In this document: positions 26,151-35,512 of the stretch, one piece after another
Layout: each line of letters begins with the position of its first letter
Position numbering within the stretch: position 1 is the first letter of the stretch
From: Undibacterium sp. KW1
GTDB taxonomy: Bacteria > Pseudomonadota > Gammaproteobacteria > Burkholderiales > Burkholderiaceae_D
DNA length: 64,000 bases
NCBI RefSeq assembly: GCF_009937955.1
Contig: NZ_AP018439.1
Location: forward strand, 3,162,001 to 3,226,000
Direction: 5' to 3'
The notes under the pieces: generated by a model
The model's input: the letters and a program-made list of their open reading frames with translations, nothing else
Database searches by the model: none
Told to the model about the DNA's origin: nothing
Position numbers and translations under genes: made by a program

Positions 26151-28544
26151 TTATTCGAGCACAATCTCATACCAGGGCGACGGAAAGTCAAAGTCAAGCT
26201 CAAAACCATCTGGCTTTTTCCTGATGGCAGAACTGGCCAGTGCTTTCATGCGTACACCATTTCCATCCAGCGGATACACCGTCATCTTTTTGCTTTTGCT
26301 GGCATGAAATAACTTGACCGGGATACGCTCCAGCCATACTGGCGCAAGGCCTTCCAGCGAACCGGAAGGTTTTCTGGCTGTTGCCAGGTCAGGCTCCAGC
26401 GTCCACCATCCAGATTGCCCCTCGTAATTCAACAATTGTTTAGGACGTTCAGGTTGGACGCCAGCTTGCGTAGTCGTCGTGGCACCACTCAATACCAGCA
26501 ACAGGTGGCGACTATGCTTCAAAGGCAAAGCATCGCGGCTGCTCAGCATAATGACGCCATATTGCCGCCCTTTTTCTGAAAACACAGGCAGGTATTTATC
26601 TGCTTCCATAATGACAGAGCCCGGCGCTTTGCGTCCCGCGAACAGGCGCGTATAAGCAGTTTCTGCTGCCAGCCAAGGGCCAGATTCACCGTAACGTAAT
26701 TGTCCCCCGGCTGCGGCCCAGGTCATATCATCTTCATGCCACAATCTGGCAGTGTGCTGCACCGGCCCAACCTGCCTTGTTTGCGTGCCATACATCATGG
26801 CTACACGGGTATAAAAAGCATGCCGGTAGTCAATGCCGTATTGCGCCTGTAGCCAGGCAGGCATTCCACCGCCACTGACACCATCACGCAAAGCGCCCAG
26901 CATTGTGCGCTCTTCAGGTGCCAGGTTGATATTCATCTGCGTTGGCAATGGCTGCACCTGGTATTGTCTGAACAGGGCCGCCGCCATGCCACTGACCACG
27001 AGTTGACCGCTGTGGCCACTAAGCCCAAAACTGTCCGGCACGGACCGCCATACATCACCATCAATGTAATGAAACAGAAACAGCCCATCCCAGTCCTGGG
27101 CGCTGGCAAACGCACTCATGACAGGCAGAATTTCTGCCGACTGCCGATTTGGAAAAGCCTGATTGAATTCACTGACCACAAAGGGCTTGCGCGCATCGCG
27201 CACATATGCACGCTGCAACAGCGATTGCCAACCCTCGCGCAAGACGGAATTATTGCGTATGCGCCAGTCATTCCTGTCCCACTCCTTATGCGGAAAATCA
27301 TAGTGATCCACATAAAAGTGCTCATCAACATAATCCATCTGCTGCTGCGCGTCGGCCAGTGCTACTCCACCAAAATACATTTGCGTACCAGTCACAGGCA
27401 ATAAATCCCCTGCTTCCTGCCTTACAGTCTTGCGGATCAGATTCAAATATTGCTGATCAAGATCAGACAAAAACCGTACATAGTCGAGCACCCTGCGGCC
27501 ATTGCCCTTTTGATGTGGGCGGTATTGCTGTTGCAGGGATGCCGGCGTCTCCCAACCCAGCTTATTGATTGCGCGTCGCGAAAAACGCTGCACACCCGCG
27601 ACCCAGCCTTCGCCGTATTCAAGTATATTGGCCTCGGACGACTTGACATTGATGACGCCTTTGCGCGGCATTGAACAGCTATCCCATAGCTTGCAGGCAT
27701 TGTCGGCATGTCCATGCTGGCGCAGCACCCATTTTTGCCAGTGCTGCTGCAAGGCTCTTTCATATTCACCTGTCAGGCCGTCGAGTTGCTTTCTTTGCCA
27801 GGCGCCAAGCAAAGAAGATTCATTATTGATTTCAACCATCGCCAGGGCGGGATCATCCCTGAGCTCCAGCCTGCGCAATAGTTGCTGCACATACTCTGCC
27901 TGCAGACTGATCATGCGTGGCTCAAACAAATGCAGTGGATGGCTGGCAAAAGGCATTTGCTCACCTGCCATCAAAGGCGTGACCTGATCAACCGCCGGGC
28001 GAAATTGATAACCCACATGCAGGTTCAAATTGACGTACAGGCCTTCTGCCTTGAGCGCATCAATAAACACACGCAAACGCCGCAAGGCAGCTTCATTGAA
28101 GCTGGGATATGCTGCTGTAGTCAAAATACCACGCGGCTGATCCAGGCTATCGCTGAGTATGCTATCCAAATGGTGCAGGCGCACTGCATTAAAACCCAGC
28201 TTGCGCAAACGGCGGGCGATTTTTTGTGCGTCTTTTTCTTCAGGAAAGTTTGCCGCACTGGACAGGCTGATGCCAAAAAAACGTACGCGTGCATCGTCTT
28301 TTGTACCCGCCCTGCCATCTGGGCCCACCCGGTAAAAATGTCCCTGCTTAACGAATATCCGGTCACCCGCATCCAAAGGGTGATTCATACCACCAAAATC
28401 CACCATTGGCGACAATGCATCTTCATTAATCTCAAAGCGGTACCAGGCAATATCACCGGCAAGCACTAAAGATGAATGAAAACAAACAAGGCTCAGCAGC
28501 GTCAATCTGAAGACGAAAAAGGCCTGCAATCGAAAATACTTCAT
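26151..28544 (-). CDS. Secreted glycoside hydrolase-like protein of clan A fold, exopolysaccharide-associated
   Basis: A 797-residue exported protein. A signal peptide (about residues 1-29, ending VLA-GD) leads to a TIM-barrel-like region with GFNAVRLHHLD (about 118-127). EINNES follows, where Glu242 is placed like the acid/base of GH5-type enzymes. PFVVSEFNQ then gives Glu459 as a nucleophile candidate. DEHFYVDHY and GLFLFHYIDGDVW also fit barrel strand ends. The C-terminal 250 residues look like beta-rich accessory domains. No exact GH family is recognised. Its place beside a ligase and glycosyltransferases suggests it trims or releases the exopolysaccharide. The start is ATG 28544; an in-frame ATG at 28574 is the alternative. 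Neither has a good ribosome site. Confidence 0.75.
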   Translation of the reverse strand: MKYFRLQAFFVFRLTLLSLVCFHSSLVLAGDIAWYRFEINEDALSPMVDFGGMNHPLDAGDRIFVKQGHFYRVGPDGRAGTKDDARVRFFGISLSSAANFPEEKDAQKIARRLRKLGFNAVRLHHLDSILSDSLDQPRGILTTAAYPSFNEAALRRLRVFIDALKAEGLYVNLNLHVGYQFRPAVDQVTPLMAGEQMPFASHPLHLFEPRMISLQAEYVQQLLRRLELRDDPALAMVEINNESSLLGAWQRKQLDGLTGEYERALQQHWQKWVLRQHGHADNACKLWDSCSMPRKGVINVKSSEANILEYGEGWVAGVQRFSRRAINKLGWETPASLQQQYRPHQKGNGRRVLDYVRFLSDLDQQYLNLIRKTVRQEAGDLLPVTGTQMYFGGVALADAQQQMDYVDEHFYVDHYDFPHKEWDRNDWRIRNNSVLREGWQSLLQRAYVRDARKPFVVSEFNQAFPNRQSAEILPVMSAFASAQDWDGLFLFHYIDGDVWRSVPDSFGLSGHSGQLVVSGMAAALFRQYQVQPLPTQMNINLAPEERTMLGALRDGVSGGGMPAWLQAQYGIDYRHAFYTRVAMMYGTQTRQVGPVQHTARLWHEDDMTWAAAGGQLRYGESGPWLAAETAYTRLFAGRKAPGSVIMEADKYLPVFSEKGRQYGVIMLSSRDALPLKHSRHLLLVLSGATTTTQAGVQPERPKQLLNYEGQSGWWTLEPDLATARKPSGSLEGLAPVWLERIPVKLFHASKSKKMTVYPLDGNGVRMKALASSAIRKKPDGFELDFDFPSPWYEIVLE

Positions 28545-28612
28545 AGTTTGGGTCGCAACAGACAAGGTAGCCATTAGAATATCGCACAAACACATGACAT
28601 TAGTATTGAGAA

Positions 28613-29953
28613 ATGCAAAATTTGTCCGTACTGCCCGGCAATACCAGCCTGAACCTGCTGGAAACCAGAATCGTCAAACTGATGATCATTCTGTTCGTGG
28701 TTTTTTCTTTGATGCCTTATGGTATCTCCTGGGACTACACCGGTTCTTCCTCCCTGACAATGGAAGGGTCCATGACCACTAAATTGCAGTGGGGTAGCCT
28801 GTTCTTGCTGGCCGGTTTTGTACTTTACCGCCATCTGGCTGAGGCGACGCAAGATTTGAGGGCGATGAATCCTTTTCTCATCATCGTACTGATCTGGTGT
28901 CTGGCTTCATGCATTTGGTCGCCTTTGCCAGCCACGACAATCAAGCGAGCCATACAGCTTTATGGTTTGGTCATGATAGGTTTGAGCATACAACTCGCAG
29001 CAAGACCACTACAAATGGTGGTCAATCATATTTTGTATACCTTGATGTGCATGCTGATCCTGTCTTTTTTCATTGCCATTGCCATTCCCAGCATAGGTGT
29101 GGATTACGAGCTTGGCGGTGCATGGCGTGGCGCATTGTCCCAAAAAAATGAATTGGGCCAGATAGCGGCACTCAGCATACTTTTATGGCAAGTCAAGGCA
29201 TGTACAGAAACTATGGGAATCAAACCACTGATGCTTGGTTTGCTATTCTCTTTTTTCATGCTGGTCATGAGTAAAAGCTCAACCAGCATGATTATTGCGT
29301 TGATGGCGACAGGCGTATTTCATCTATTGCGCAAACGTTATTTGTCGTCATCCTATGCGCTGACGCGCGCAGCGCTTGCATTTTTTTGTGTACTTATCGT
29401 CGTTGTTTACATATTTTTCATGCACGAATCCCGTCTGCCGACCTGGCAGGAAGCGGCATCCCCCATTGCCGGATTGTTTGGCAAGGGGACAGATCTGACC
29501 GGGAGGACGGATATCTGGGAACTGGTCTGGCTGGAAATCAACAAGCACTACCTTATTGGTCTGGGCTATGGTGCGTTCTGGCTTGGGCCAGACAGCTTAT
29601 CCCAATTTATCATTGATGCCCTGCACTGGATACCACTGCAGTCACACAATGGCTATATGGATATACTCAATGAACAAGGCTTGATAGGTTTGATACTGGT
29701 AATACTGACACTGGCAACGCAAGTGAGGTTGCTGATTGTACTCTCCCGCCTTGACCGCCAGCAAGCAGCCTTCTGGAGCACAATATTAATTATTGTCGTT
29801 ACGACAAATTTCACAGAAAGCAGCTTATTCCGTGGTTTCGTTTTTCAAAATGTCTTCTTCATGTTCAGCATGATTGCAGCCACTTCAACCACCAGGAGAT
29901 TAAAACTTCATGCGGAAGAAGCAAATAAACCAAAACAAAAAGTGACGCGCTGA
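28613..29953 (+). CDS. O-antigen ligase / Wzy-like polysaccharide polymerase
   Basis: A 446-residue multi-spanning membrane protein with about ten or more hydrophobic helices and a large periplasmic loop around residues 275-350. It has the O-antigen-ligase (Wzy_C) hallmarks: GLFGKGTDLTGRTDIWE, then GLGYGAFW and the HNGYMDILNEQGLIGL block, in which the HN is conserved. In an EpsE/F/G-type locus such a protein is expected to polymerise repeat units at the periplasmic side. It diverges from the glycosidase-like gene with about 70 bases between starts and is convergent with the GT2 gene. Confidence 0.88.
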   Translation: MQNLSVLPGNTSLNLLETRIVKLMIILFVVFSLMPYGISWDYTGSSSLTMEGSMTTKLQWGSLFLLAGFVLYRHLAEATQDLRAMNPFLIIVLIWCLASCIWSPLPATTIKRAIQLYGLVMIGLSIQLAARPLQMVVNHILYTLMCMLILSFFIAIAIPSIGVDYELGGAWRGALSQKNELGQIAALSILLWQVKACTETMGIKPLMLGLLFSFFMLVMSKSSTSMIIALMATGVFHLLRKRYLSSSYALTRAALAFFCVLIVVVYIFFMHESRLPTWQEAASPIAGLFGKGTDLTGRTDIWELVWLEINKHYLIGLGYGAFWLGPDSLSQFIIDALHWIPLQSHNGYMDILNEQGLIGLILVILTLATQVRLLIVLSRLDRQQAAFWSTILIIVVTTNFTESSLFRGFVFQNVFFMFSMIAATSTTRRLKLHAEEANKPKQKVTR

Positions 29954-29961
29954 AGCCTCAG

Positions 29962-29977
29962 TTCCTCAAACGAGGAA
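29962..29977. terminator. Short hairpin between convergent ligase and GT2 genes
   Basis: TTCCTC-AAAC-GAGGAA, six base pairs with a four-base loop. No U-tract follows on either strand, so it is a weak terminator candidate only. Confidence 0.3.
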
Positions 29978-29996
29978 GTGCGTGCGACAAAGATTG

Positions 29997-30956
29997 TTAT
30001 AGTCTTTTTTGCTTTTCAAGTGCGCCATAGGCATGGCTGGCGCTACCCCAGAAATAACTGAGTTTGCCCAGTTGCGAAGCAGCCACCCTGAGCCAGGTGA
30101 AGCTGCGCAGGAATTTAAAAGGCAATAACAGCAAGGCGAATAACAAAGCCAGCACAAATTGCACGCAGGCCCGGGCGCTGAGCAACAGTGCAGAACTGAT
30201 TTTTTTGCCACCTTCGAGCATCGCCAGTTCGGTGCGGATGAATAACTGCCCGGTGCGGTAGGACCTTTGCAATAGCCATTTTGCGGTAGCCCTGTCCGCC
30301 GGAATAAATTCGTCAGCAGGAGCTTCATCACACCAGACCATGACGGCCCCCAGTTTATCCAGACGGCGAAACAACATGGTATCTTCCCCACCCGTCGTAC
30401 CAAAGGCAGGGTCGAACGGGCCTATGCCATCTTTCTGGGATGCAGCTATATCCTGCAATATTGAACGACGAACCAGCACGTTGCCACTACGGGCGTCCTT
30501 ATGATCTATTTTTGTGCCGGTAGGCATGCGGCGGCGGTCAAAGTAGCCGCCCTCACGTATCCAGGCTGGTGTACTTTCTGAGTACTCAGGCAGCACCGGT
30601 GCAAATACCACATCGGCTTGCTCAGCCTTTTGCACTTTCAACAGTTGCTCCAGCCAGTCTGGCACCGGTACTTCGTCATCATCAATCATGACTATCCATT
30701 GTCCGCTGGCGGCGGCAATAGCTGCATTCCTGGCCAGTGAAATATTTGAATTTGCCAGATTCAGCGCCTTGAGGCTTCCGGCGAAGCCAGTTGCCATTTC
30801 AGCCAGCTCGGCCGCAGCAGACTTGTTGACGTCATTATCAACAACCACTACTTCAATAGCCACGTCCCGTAAAGTTTGCGTCAAGATAGCTTGCAACAAG
30901 CGCCGTAACAATTCCGGCCTTTTATAAGTGCAAATGCAGATACTCAGTTCAGGCAT
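29997..30956 (-). CDS. Glycosyltransferase family 2
   Basis: A 319-residue GT-A fold transferase. It starts MPELSICICTYKRPELLRR and has VVVDNDVNKS, then IVMIDDDEVPVPDWLEQL, where the DDDE carries the metal-binding acidic motif. GGEDTMLFRRL fits the ED/acceptor-base motif. A C-terminal hydrophobic pair (about 245-285) may anchor it to the membrane. It follows the EpsG-like kinase gene by seven bases, so it ends the epsE-epsF-epsG-GT2 operon. Its sugar specificity is unknown. Confidence 0.92.
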   Translation of the reverse strand: MPELSICICTYKRPELLRRLLQAILTQTLRDVAIEVVVVDNDVNKSAAAELAEMATGFAGSLKALNLANSNISLARNAAIAAASGQWIVMIDDDEVPVPDWLEQLLKVQKAEQADVVFAPVLPEYSESTPAWIREGGYFDRRRMPTGTKIDHKDARSGNVLVRRSILQDIAASQKDGIGPFDPAFGTTGGEDTMLFRRLDKLGAVMVWCDEAPADEFIPADRATAKWLLQRSYRTGQLFIRTELAMLEGGKKISSALLLSARACVQFVLALLFALLLLPFKFLRSFTWLRVAASQLGKLSYFWGSASHAYGALEKQKRL

Positions 30957-30963
30957 TATGAAC

Positions 30964-31902
30964 TCAGCTTTTCCGCCGGAATAATCTGGACAGCAAACGC
31001 ATTACCCAGGTGAATGGCGCAAAACGTACTGTCCCTGCAGGCTCATATTGATTGAAAATCGTTCCCAGCACCTCGACACCGGCTGCCTGCATGTCTGCCT
31101 TGGCCTGGCGCAGCTCATCGACATAGGTATGGTCTTTTCTGGCTACCAGCAATACACTCCCGGTCTGATGAGCAACCATCTGGGCATCCGATGCCAGTGT
31201 CGCTGTATGGGTATCAACCACGAAAGCATCGAACTGATCGGAACAGGAATCAAGCAATTCGCGCATGCGCGGGGCACGCAAAATCTCCAGCGGGTTAGGC
31301 GGTTGCGGCCCGGCTGGCAAGAAATGTAAATTCGGCATCAGCTGTATCAGGGCATCGGATGCTTTAATACGCCCCGCCAACACAGAAGACAAACCATCTG
31401 GCTTGCCGAGTGAGAAATATTCATGCAGCTTTCCGCTACGCAGGTCTGCATCTATCAGCAAAGTACGCTTGCCAACTTGCGACAAGGCGATAGCCAGGCT
31501 GGCTGCCATATAGGATTTACCATCGCGGCGTGCCGGGCTGACCAGGGTGATCTTGATTTTCTCCTGGCCGCTGAACTTCAACAGTAATTCACTGCGCAGG
31601 CGGCGGATTTCTTCTGCCTCTTTACTGAAGGGGAAATAAAAGAATTTGAGGGACTTGTCGGCACTGCCATTTATCAAGTCCTTGGTTGAGTAACCGAATT
31701 GCTCACCCAAAGCCTGATCAAGCTGCGTCTGGCTCAGGTAACCCAGCGCCAGTGCTGCATCACCAAACCTGAGTTTTTTTTCTTTTTGCAGTTGTGCGAT
31801 CTGGTCGATCTGCTCAGGCGCGAGTAAACCTTTTTGCAGGAATAATTCGCCTAGCCGGCCTATTTTAGAGGCTGGCGGATTCATGGTTTCAGCTGTTTGC
31901 AT
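30964..31902 (-). CDS. epsG: EpsG-type chain length determinant tyrosine kinase with N-terminal MshEN-like module
   Basis: Cytoplasmic BY-kinase-like ATPase of 312 residues that partners the Wzz-like EpsF. The kinase domain (about 95-285) has the Walker A SPARRDGKSYMAASLA, Walker A' LLIDADLR and Walker B FDAFVVDTHT. Residues 16-68 form two 24-residue motifs, RLGELFLQKGLL...LQ and RFGDAALALGYL...EQ, separated by five residues; this is the spacing of cyclic-di-GMP-binding MshEN domains. No tyrosine-rich C-terminal cluster is visible. The start is ATG 31902, with GAGGG eight bases upstream, overlapping the epsF stop by 14 bases; ATG 31884 is an alternative. It is in an operon with epsE and epsF. 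Confidence 0.88.
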   Translation of the reverse strand: MQTAETMNPPASKIGRLGELFLQKGLLAPEQIDQIAQLQKEKKLRFGDAALALGYLSQTQLDQALGEQFGYSTKDLINGSADKSLKFFYFPFSKEAEEIRRLRSELLLKFSGQEKIKITLVSPARRDGKSYMAASLAIALSQVGKRTLLIDADLRSGKLHEYFSLGKPDGLSSVLAGRIKASDALIQLMPNLHFLPAGPQPPNPLEILRAPRMRELLDSCSDQFDAFVVDTHTATLASDAQMVAHQTGSVLLVARKDHTYVDELRQAKADMQAAGVEVLGTIFNQYEPAGTVRFAPFTWVMRLLSRLFRRKS

Positions 31903-33325
31903 GCAAACCACCCTCACCCTGTCCATTGCCGCTCAGTTTCTCATCAAATCCAATTTTTGCCATCACAGGTTCATCAAATTCACGTTCCAGATCTTCCAGG
32001 CAACGTACACGGCGGTTCATCAATTCGAGCAGGAAGGCCAGGCCAAAGCCAAACACGACGCCAGCCAGCAAGCCAAACACCAGGTTGTTGCGCAGCAGTG
32101 GCTTGGCATGCTTCTCCGGCAGCTCTGCCCATTGCATGACTGAGGCATTTGAGATGGCCACATTACTGGTCATCAGCAACTCATCAAATTTTTGTATGGC
32201 GGCATTGTAAATCTTTTGCACGCTATCAAGCTGACGCTGGTAAGAGCTGATGACGTCCCTGTGTTTCTTGTTTTCAAACGTCTTTTTCTGATAGCTGGCG
32301 ATCTCTGTTTCTATAACTTTTTCCTGTTGGCTCAGGCGCGCTTCAGAGGCACCAAGCATTTCAAATGCAGTGGCAGACTCTCTTTTGAGTTTGTCCAGCA
32401 GCGCCTGCCTCTCGTCATTGATCGCCATGTATTTGGGGTGGCGCACACCCAGAGTAATCTTGGCATTGGCCAACTGTGCATCAAGCGAAATCAGGGCAGC
32501 TTTCAGGCCTGAGATATGGCCTATGCCAGCAATCTCAGGGATATCTGATTCTGGATTACCTTCGCGTACGAGTTTTTCCAGCGACTGGCGCTTGGCCTGG
32601 GCTTCCACTTTTTGAAGTTGCACATCAATCAGGCGCACACTCAAGGCATTCATTTGCTTGGATTCGATGTCAGCTCGCTCATCGACATCAACAATCTGAT
32701 ATTCCTGCTGGTAAGCCGTCAGTTTTTTTTGCAACTCATCAATCTGCCGACTCATGGACTCAAGCTGGGCGTTGTATTGGTCACGCCTGGCCCTGGCTGG
32801 TGCATTCATCATCTCCAGCGACAAATCTATATAGGCCTTGACGACAGCATTGGCAACTTCTTTGGCATGCTTGGGGTCACTCGATGAATACTGGATTTCT
32901 ATGACGCGGCTATTCTTGTGCGGCGACACATCGGTATTCCTGACGATGGATTCAGCCAGTGCGCGCAAGCCGCGCTGCTCGCCATACCTTTGCACAAAGC
33001 GCTTGGCCTCTGGCGTGGTCTGCAAGCCCAATGCCTGTATCACGCGTTCAGCAACCTGTACGCTCTTGATAACATCGAACTGGGTCTGCAGATAACTTTC
33101 ATCCTGCATGGGGTGGAATTGGCGGCCACCGATAGGGTCATTGACGCGGTAATCGATAAAAATATCTGCTACCGCCACATAAGTCTTGGGCAAAATCAAA
33201 CTGGCAATGGCCGCACCAACAACAGCGACTATCATGACAAAGGCGATTAACAACTGGCGCGCCCGCAACATTGCCCCTATCTGGGCGAAGGACAAGACCA
33301 ATTCACTTGGGGAGGTTTTTATCAT
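31889..33325 (-). CDS. epsF: EpsF-type polysaccharide chain length determinant (Wzz family)
   Basis: Inner-membrane polysaccharide co-polymerase of 478 residues. Membrane helices lie at about 27-48 and 425-445 and flank a large periplasmic region with long coiled-coil stretches (about 170-240 and 300-380). The Pro/Gly-rich segment by the second helix (ELPEKHAKPLLRNNLVFGLLAGVVFG) is the usual Wzz feature. With EpsG it sets chain length and couples synthesis to the EpsE outer-membrane exit. It begins five bases after the epsE stop and overlaps epsG, so the three are one operon. Confidence 0.92.
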   Translation of the reverse strand: MIKTSPSELVLSFAQIGAMLRARQLLIAFVMIVAVVGAAIASLILPKTYVAVADIFIDYRVNDPIGGRQFHPMQDESYLQTQFDVIKSVQVAERVIQALGLQTTPEAKRFVQRYGEQRGLRALAESIVRNTDVSPHKNSRVIEIQYSSSDPKHAKEVANAVVKAYIDLSLEMMNAPARARRDQYNAQLESMSRQIDELQKKLTAYQQEYQIVDVDERADIESKQMNALSVRLIDVQLQKVEAQAKRQSLEKLVREGNPESDIPEIAGIGHISGLKAALISLDAQLANAKITLGVRHPKYMAINDERQALLDKLKRESATAFEMLGASEARLSQQEKVIETEIASYQKKTFENKKHRDVISSYQRQLDSVQKIYNAAIQKFDELLMTSNVAISNASVMQWAELPEKHAKPLLRNNLVFGLLAGVVFGFGLAFLLELMNRRVRCLEDLEREFDEPVMAKIGFDEKLSGNGQGEGGLHANS

Positions 33326-33330
33326 ACGCG

Positions 33331-34314
33331 TCAGAATATTCTTTCGTTGATAAATACCACATCGCCCGGCAATACCCGGTCGGCAATACCTGCCGAAATT
33401 TCGCGCAACTCGCCACTTTCTGTCTTGCGATGGATGATGATGCGCCTGACCGAACCCCGCTCTGTCACCCCGCCGCCTATGGATAACACCCGCATGACAT
33501 TCAAATCATCTTCCATAGGATACATACCAGGACGGCGTACCTCACCATAGACATAAAAGTTCTTCAATTGGGGCACGAACAAGACATCATTCGGCTGGAT
33601 TTTTTGTGCCAGCTCTGGCGCCAGCTTTGTTGCGTCCAGCTCCAGCTTGACGGATGCATATTCTTGCAATTCCGAAGCAGGTTTGCCGGGTTCACGGCGC
33701 AAGATACGCAAGCTTTTCTCGGCCTTCTGTGAGACACCACCAGCCAGGCTCAAGGCTTCCAGAATACTGATTTGCCCTGTCAGGGGATAGCGCCCCGGCC
33801 GCAATACTTCGCCCAGGACTGAAAAAGTCCTGCTCAGCTGTTGTATGACCTTGATGGAAACCCGGGGATTTTTAATGTATTGCCCCTGCTCCAGCTTCTT
33901 TGCAAAGGTGGCGGCAATTTCTGTCGCTGTGCGGCCTTTGACTTCTACCGTACCCACCAGCGGCAGGGTGATGACGCCACTCTCACCTATGGTGACGTCG
34001 GCAGTCAGGTCGGGCTGTCCGAATACATTGATCAGCAACTGATCGCCCTCGCCTATGACATCAGAGGCTGCATCGCCAGGCAAGTCATCTGTGGCATTCT
34101 TTACCGTGTTTGGTACTGGCACAGATGCTGTTGCCGGCGCTTTGTCTGCCTGAGGTATTTGCAACAACTGACTTTCCAGTTTCATACCATTTGCAGGGAT
34201 AGCCTTGATCTCTTGCGCCTGCACCTGCCCGATAAATGCAAACGCCAGCACTGCAGGCAGTAGTTTGCGGGCAGTTATCTCAGTAACAGCAGAAAATTTG
34301 GACCAAATTGTCAT
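33331..34314 (-). CDS. epsE: EpsE-type polysaccharide export protein (OPX/Wza family)
   Basis: Periplasmic/outer-membrane export protein of 327 residues with an N-terminal signal (about 1-33, ending VQA-QE). The Poly_export domain is GDQLLINVFGQPDLTADVTIGESG (about 87-110). Two SLBB domains follow (VLGEVLRPGRYPLTGQISILEALSLAGG and VYGEVRRPGMYPMEDDLNVMRVLSIGGG). There is no lipobox Cys, unlike Wza, and no obvious C-terminal amphipathic barrel helix, so it may rely on a partner outer-membrane protein. It is the first gene of the minus-strand operon; the 200-base upstream region is shared with a divergent GT2 gene. Confidence 0.92.
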   Translation of the reverse strand: MTIWSKFSAVTEITARKLLPAVLAFAFIGQVQAQEIKAIPANGMKLESQLLQIPQADKAPATASVPVPNTVKNATDDLPGDAASDVIGEGDQLLINVFGQPDLTADVTIGESGVITLPLVGTVEVKGRTATEIAATFAKKLEQGQYIKNPRVSIKVIQQLSRTFSVLGEVLRPGRYPLTGQISILEALSLAGGVSQKAEKSLRILRREPGKPASELQEYASVKLELDATKLAPELAQKIQPNDVLFVPQLKNFYVYGEVRRPGMYPMEDDLNVMRVLSIGGGVTERGSVRRIIIHRKTESGELREISAGIADRVLPGDVVFINERIF

Positions 34315-34520
34315 CTGAATCAGGCATTTCTTATAAAGAACTTCATTTTATATTGCAATAGTAAGAATAGATGCAAATTTTTGTCAGGACAACAAAACCT
34401 TGTAGCAATAGGGTGGCAGCATTATTAGCATTGCTATTTAATTACAAAAATTAACCTTTATTGAATTGTGGGCAACTCAAAGCTCAGTTAACATGCAAAT
34501 AAAAGTAAGAAAGACTAATT
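34315..34520. promoter_or_regulatory. Divergent promoter region between epsE operon and GT2/epsB
   Basis: An AT-rich 206-base gap between divergent starts, so both half-operons of the exopolysaccharide locus must be controlled here. I could not fix promoter boxes with confidence. A sequence resembling a sigma-54 site (TGGCAG...TTGCT near 34412-34434) has the wrong spacing. Confidence 0.45.
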
Positions 34521-35438
34521 ATGCAAAGCCCGAGCACACAGCCATCAGCAAGTCCTGCCAGAGTGGTACCTCTGGTCATCATTGCGCCGGTGCGTGACGA
34601 GGCCGACCTGATCAGGCTGACGCTGGACTCTATGGTAGCGCAAACCGTCAAACCGGTAGAGTGGATCATCGTCGATGATGGTTCACAAGATGGTACAGCT
34701 GACATCGTACGCGAATATTCTGCCCAATATCCATTCATCAGGCTGGTACAACGTCCCGACCGAGGTTTTCGTAAAGTAGGTGGCGGTGTTGTCGCAGCTT
34801 TTAAATATGGCATTACCCAGATTGAGCATCAGGAATATGAATACATCGCCAAACTTGATGGCGACATGTCATTTGGACCACGCTACCTGGAATGCATGTT
34901 TGAGCAATTTGCCCAGGAACCCAAGCTCGCCGCCGTATCCGGCAAGGTTTATCGCGAAGAAGAAGGCAAGAGGATAGAAGAAATCATCATTGATGAACAT
35001 GTCGCGGGTCAGTTCAAGCTCTACCGCAGAACGGCATTTGAAGAAATTGGTGGTTTTATCGAAGAAGTCTTGTGGGACGGCATAGATGTCCACACTGCCC
35101 GCATGAAGGGCTGGACCACCAAAAGCTTCTTGCATCCTGATGCGATACTCATGCATCACCGCCTCATGGGTTCTTCCGACAAAAATGTCTATCGTGGCCG
35201 CCTGCGTTGGGGGCGTGGCATCTGGTTCATGGGTTATCACCCCCTGTACGCACTGGCCTCAGGTATTTTCCGCATGCGCGAGAAACCATTTGTCATCGGT
35301 GGTTTATTGATTATTGCTGGTTATCTCGGCGCTGCAATTAAACGCGCGCCCAGATATGAAAATCCTGAATTCAGGGAACATTTACATCGCTGGCAGCTTG
35401 GCCAGATCAAGAAACTCTTTTCAGGGCAAAAAAACTAA
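34521..35438 (+). CDS. Glycosyltransferase family 2
   Basis: A 305-residue GT-A transferase. Motifs are VIIAPVRDEADLIRLTLDSM, WIIVDDGSQDGT, YIAKLDGDMSFGPRYLE (the DxD-type site) and the RGRLRWGRGIWFMG block that resembles the QxxRW region. One hydrophobic helix lies near the C-terminus (about 257-275). It is the first plus-strand gene of the right half of the exopolysaccharide locus, 75 bases before the epsB-like gene, and shares its control region with epsE. Donor and acceptor are unknown. Confidence 0.9.
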   Translation: MQSPSTQPSASPARVVPLVIIAPVRDEADLIRLTLDSMVAQTVKPVEWIIVDDGSQDGTADIVREYSAQYPFIRLVQRPDRGFRKVGGGVVAAFKYGITQIEHQEYEYIAKLDGDMSFGPRYLECMFEQFAQEPKLAAVSGKVYREEEGKRIEEIIIDEHVAGQFKLYRRTAFEEIGGFIEEVLWDGIDVHTARMKGWTTKSFLHPDAILMHHRLMGSSDKNVYRGRLRWGRGIWFMGYHPLYALASGIFRMREKPFVIGGLLIIAGYLGAAIKRAPRYENPEFREHLHRWQLGQIKKLFSGQKN

Positions 35439-35512
35439 ATATGCAGGCCGGGTAATTTGTTTTAAAAACCACTGCAGCATCCCCAGGAATATCAGCGAAA
35501 AACCTTACCACC

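Noticed and set aside
34405..34440. Sigma-54-like sequence TGGCAG...TTGC between the divergent eps operons
   Set aside because: The GG and GC elements are 11 bases apart instead of 10, and the second half does not line up. No enhancer-binding protein gene is nearby.
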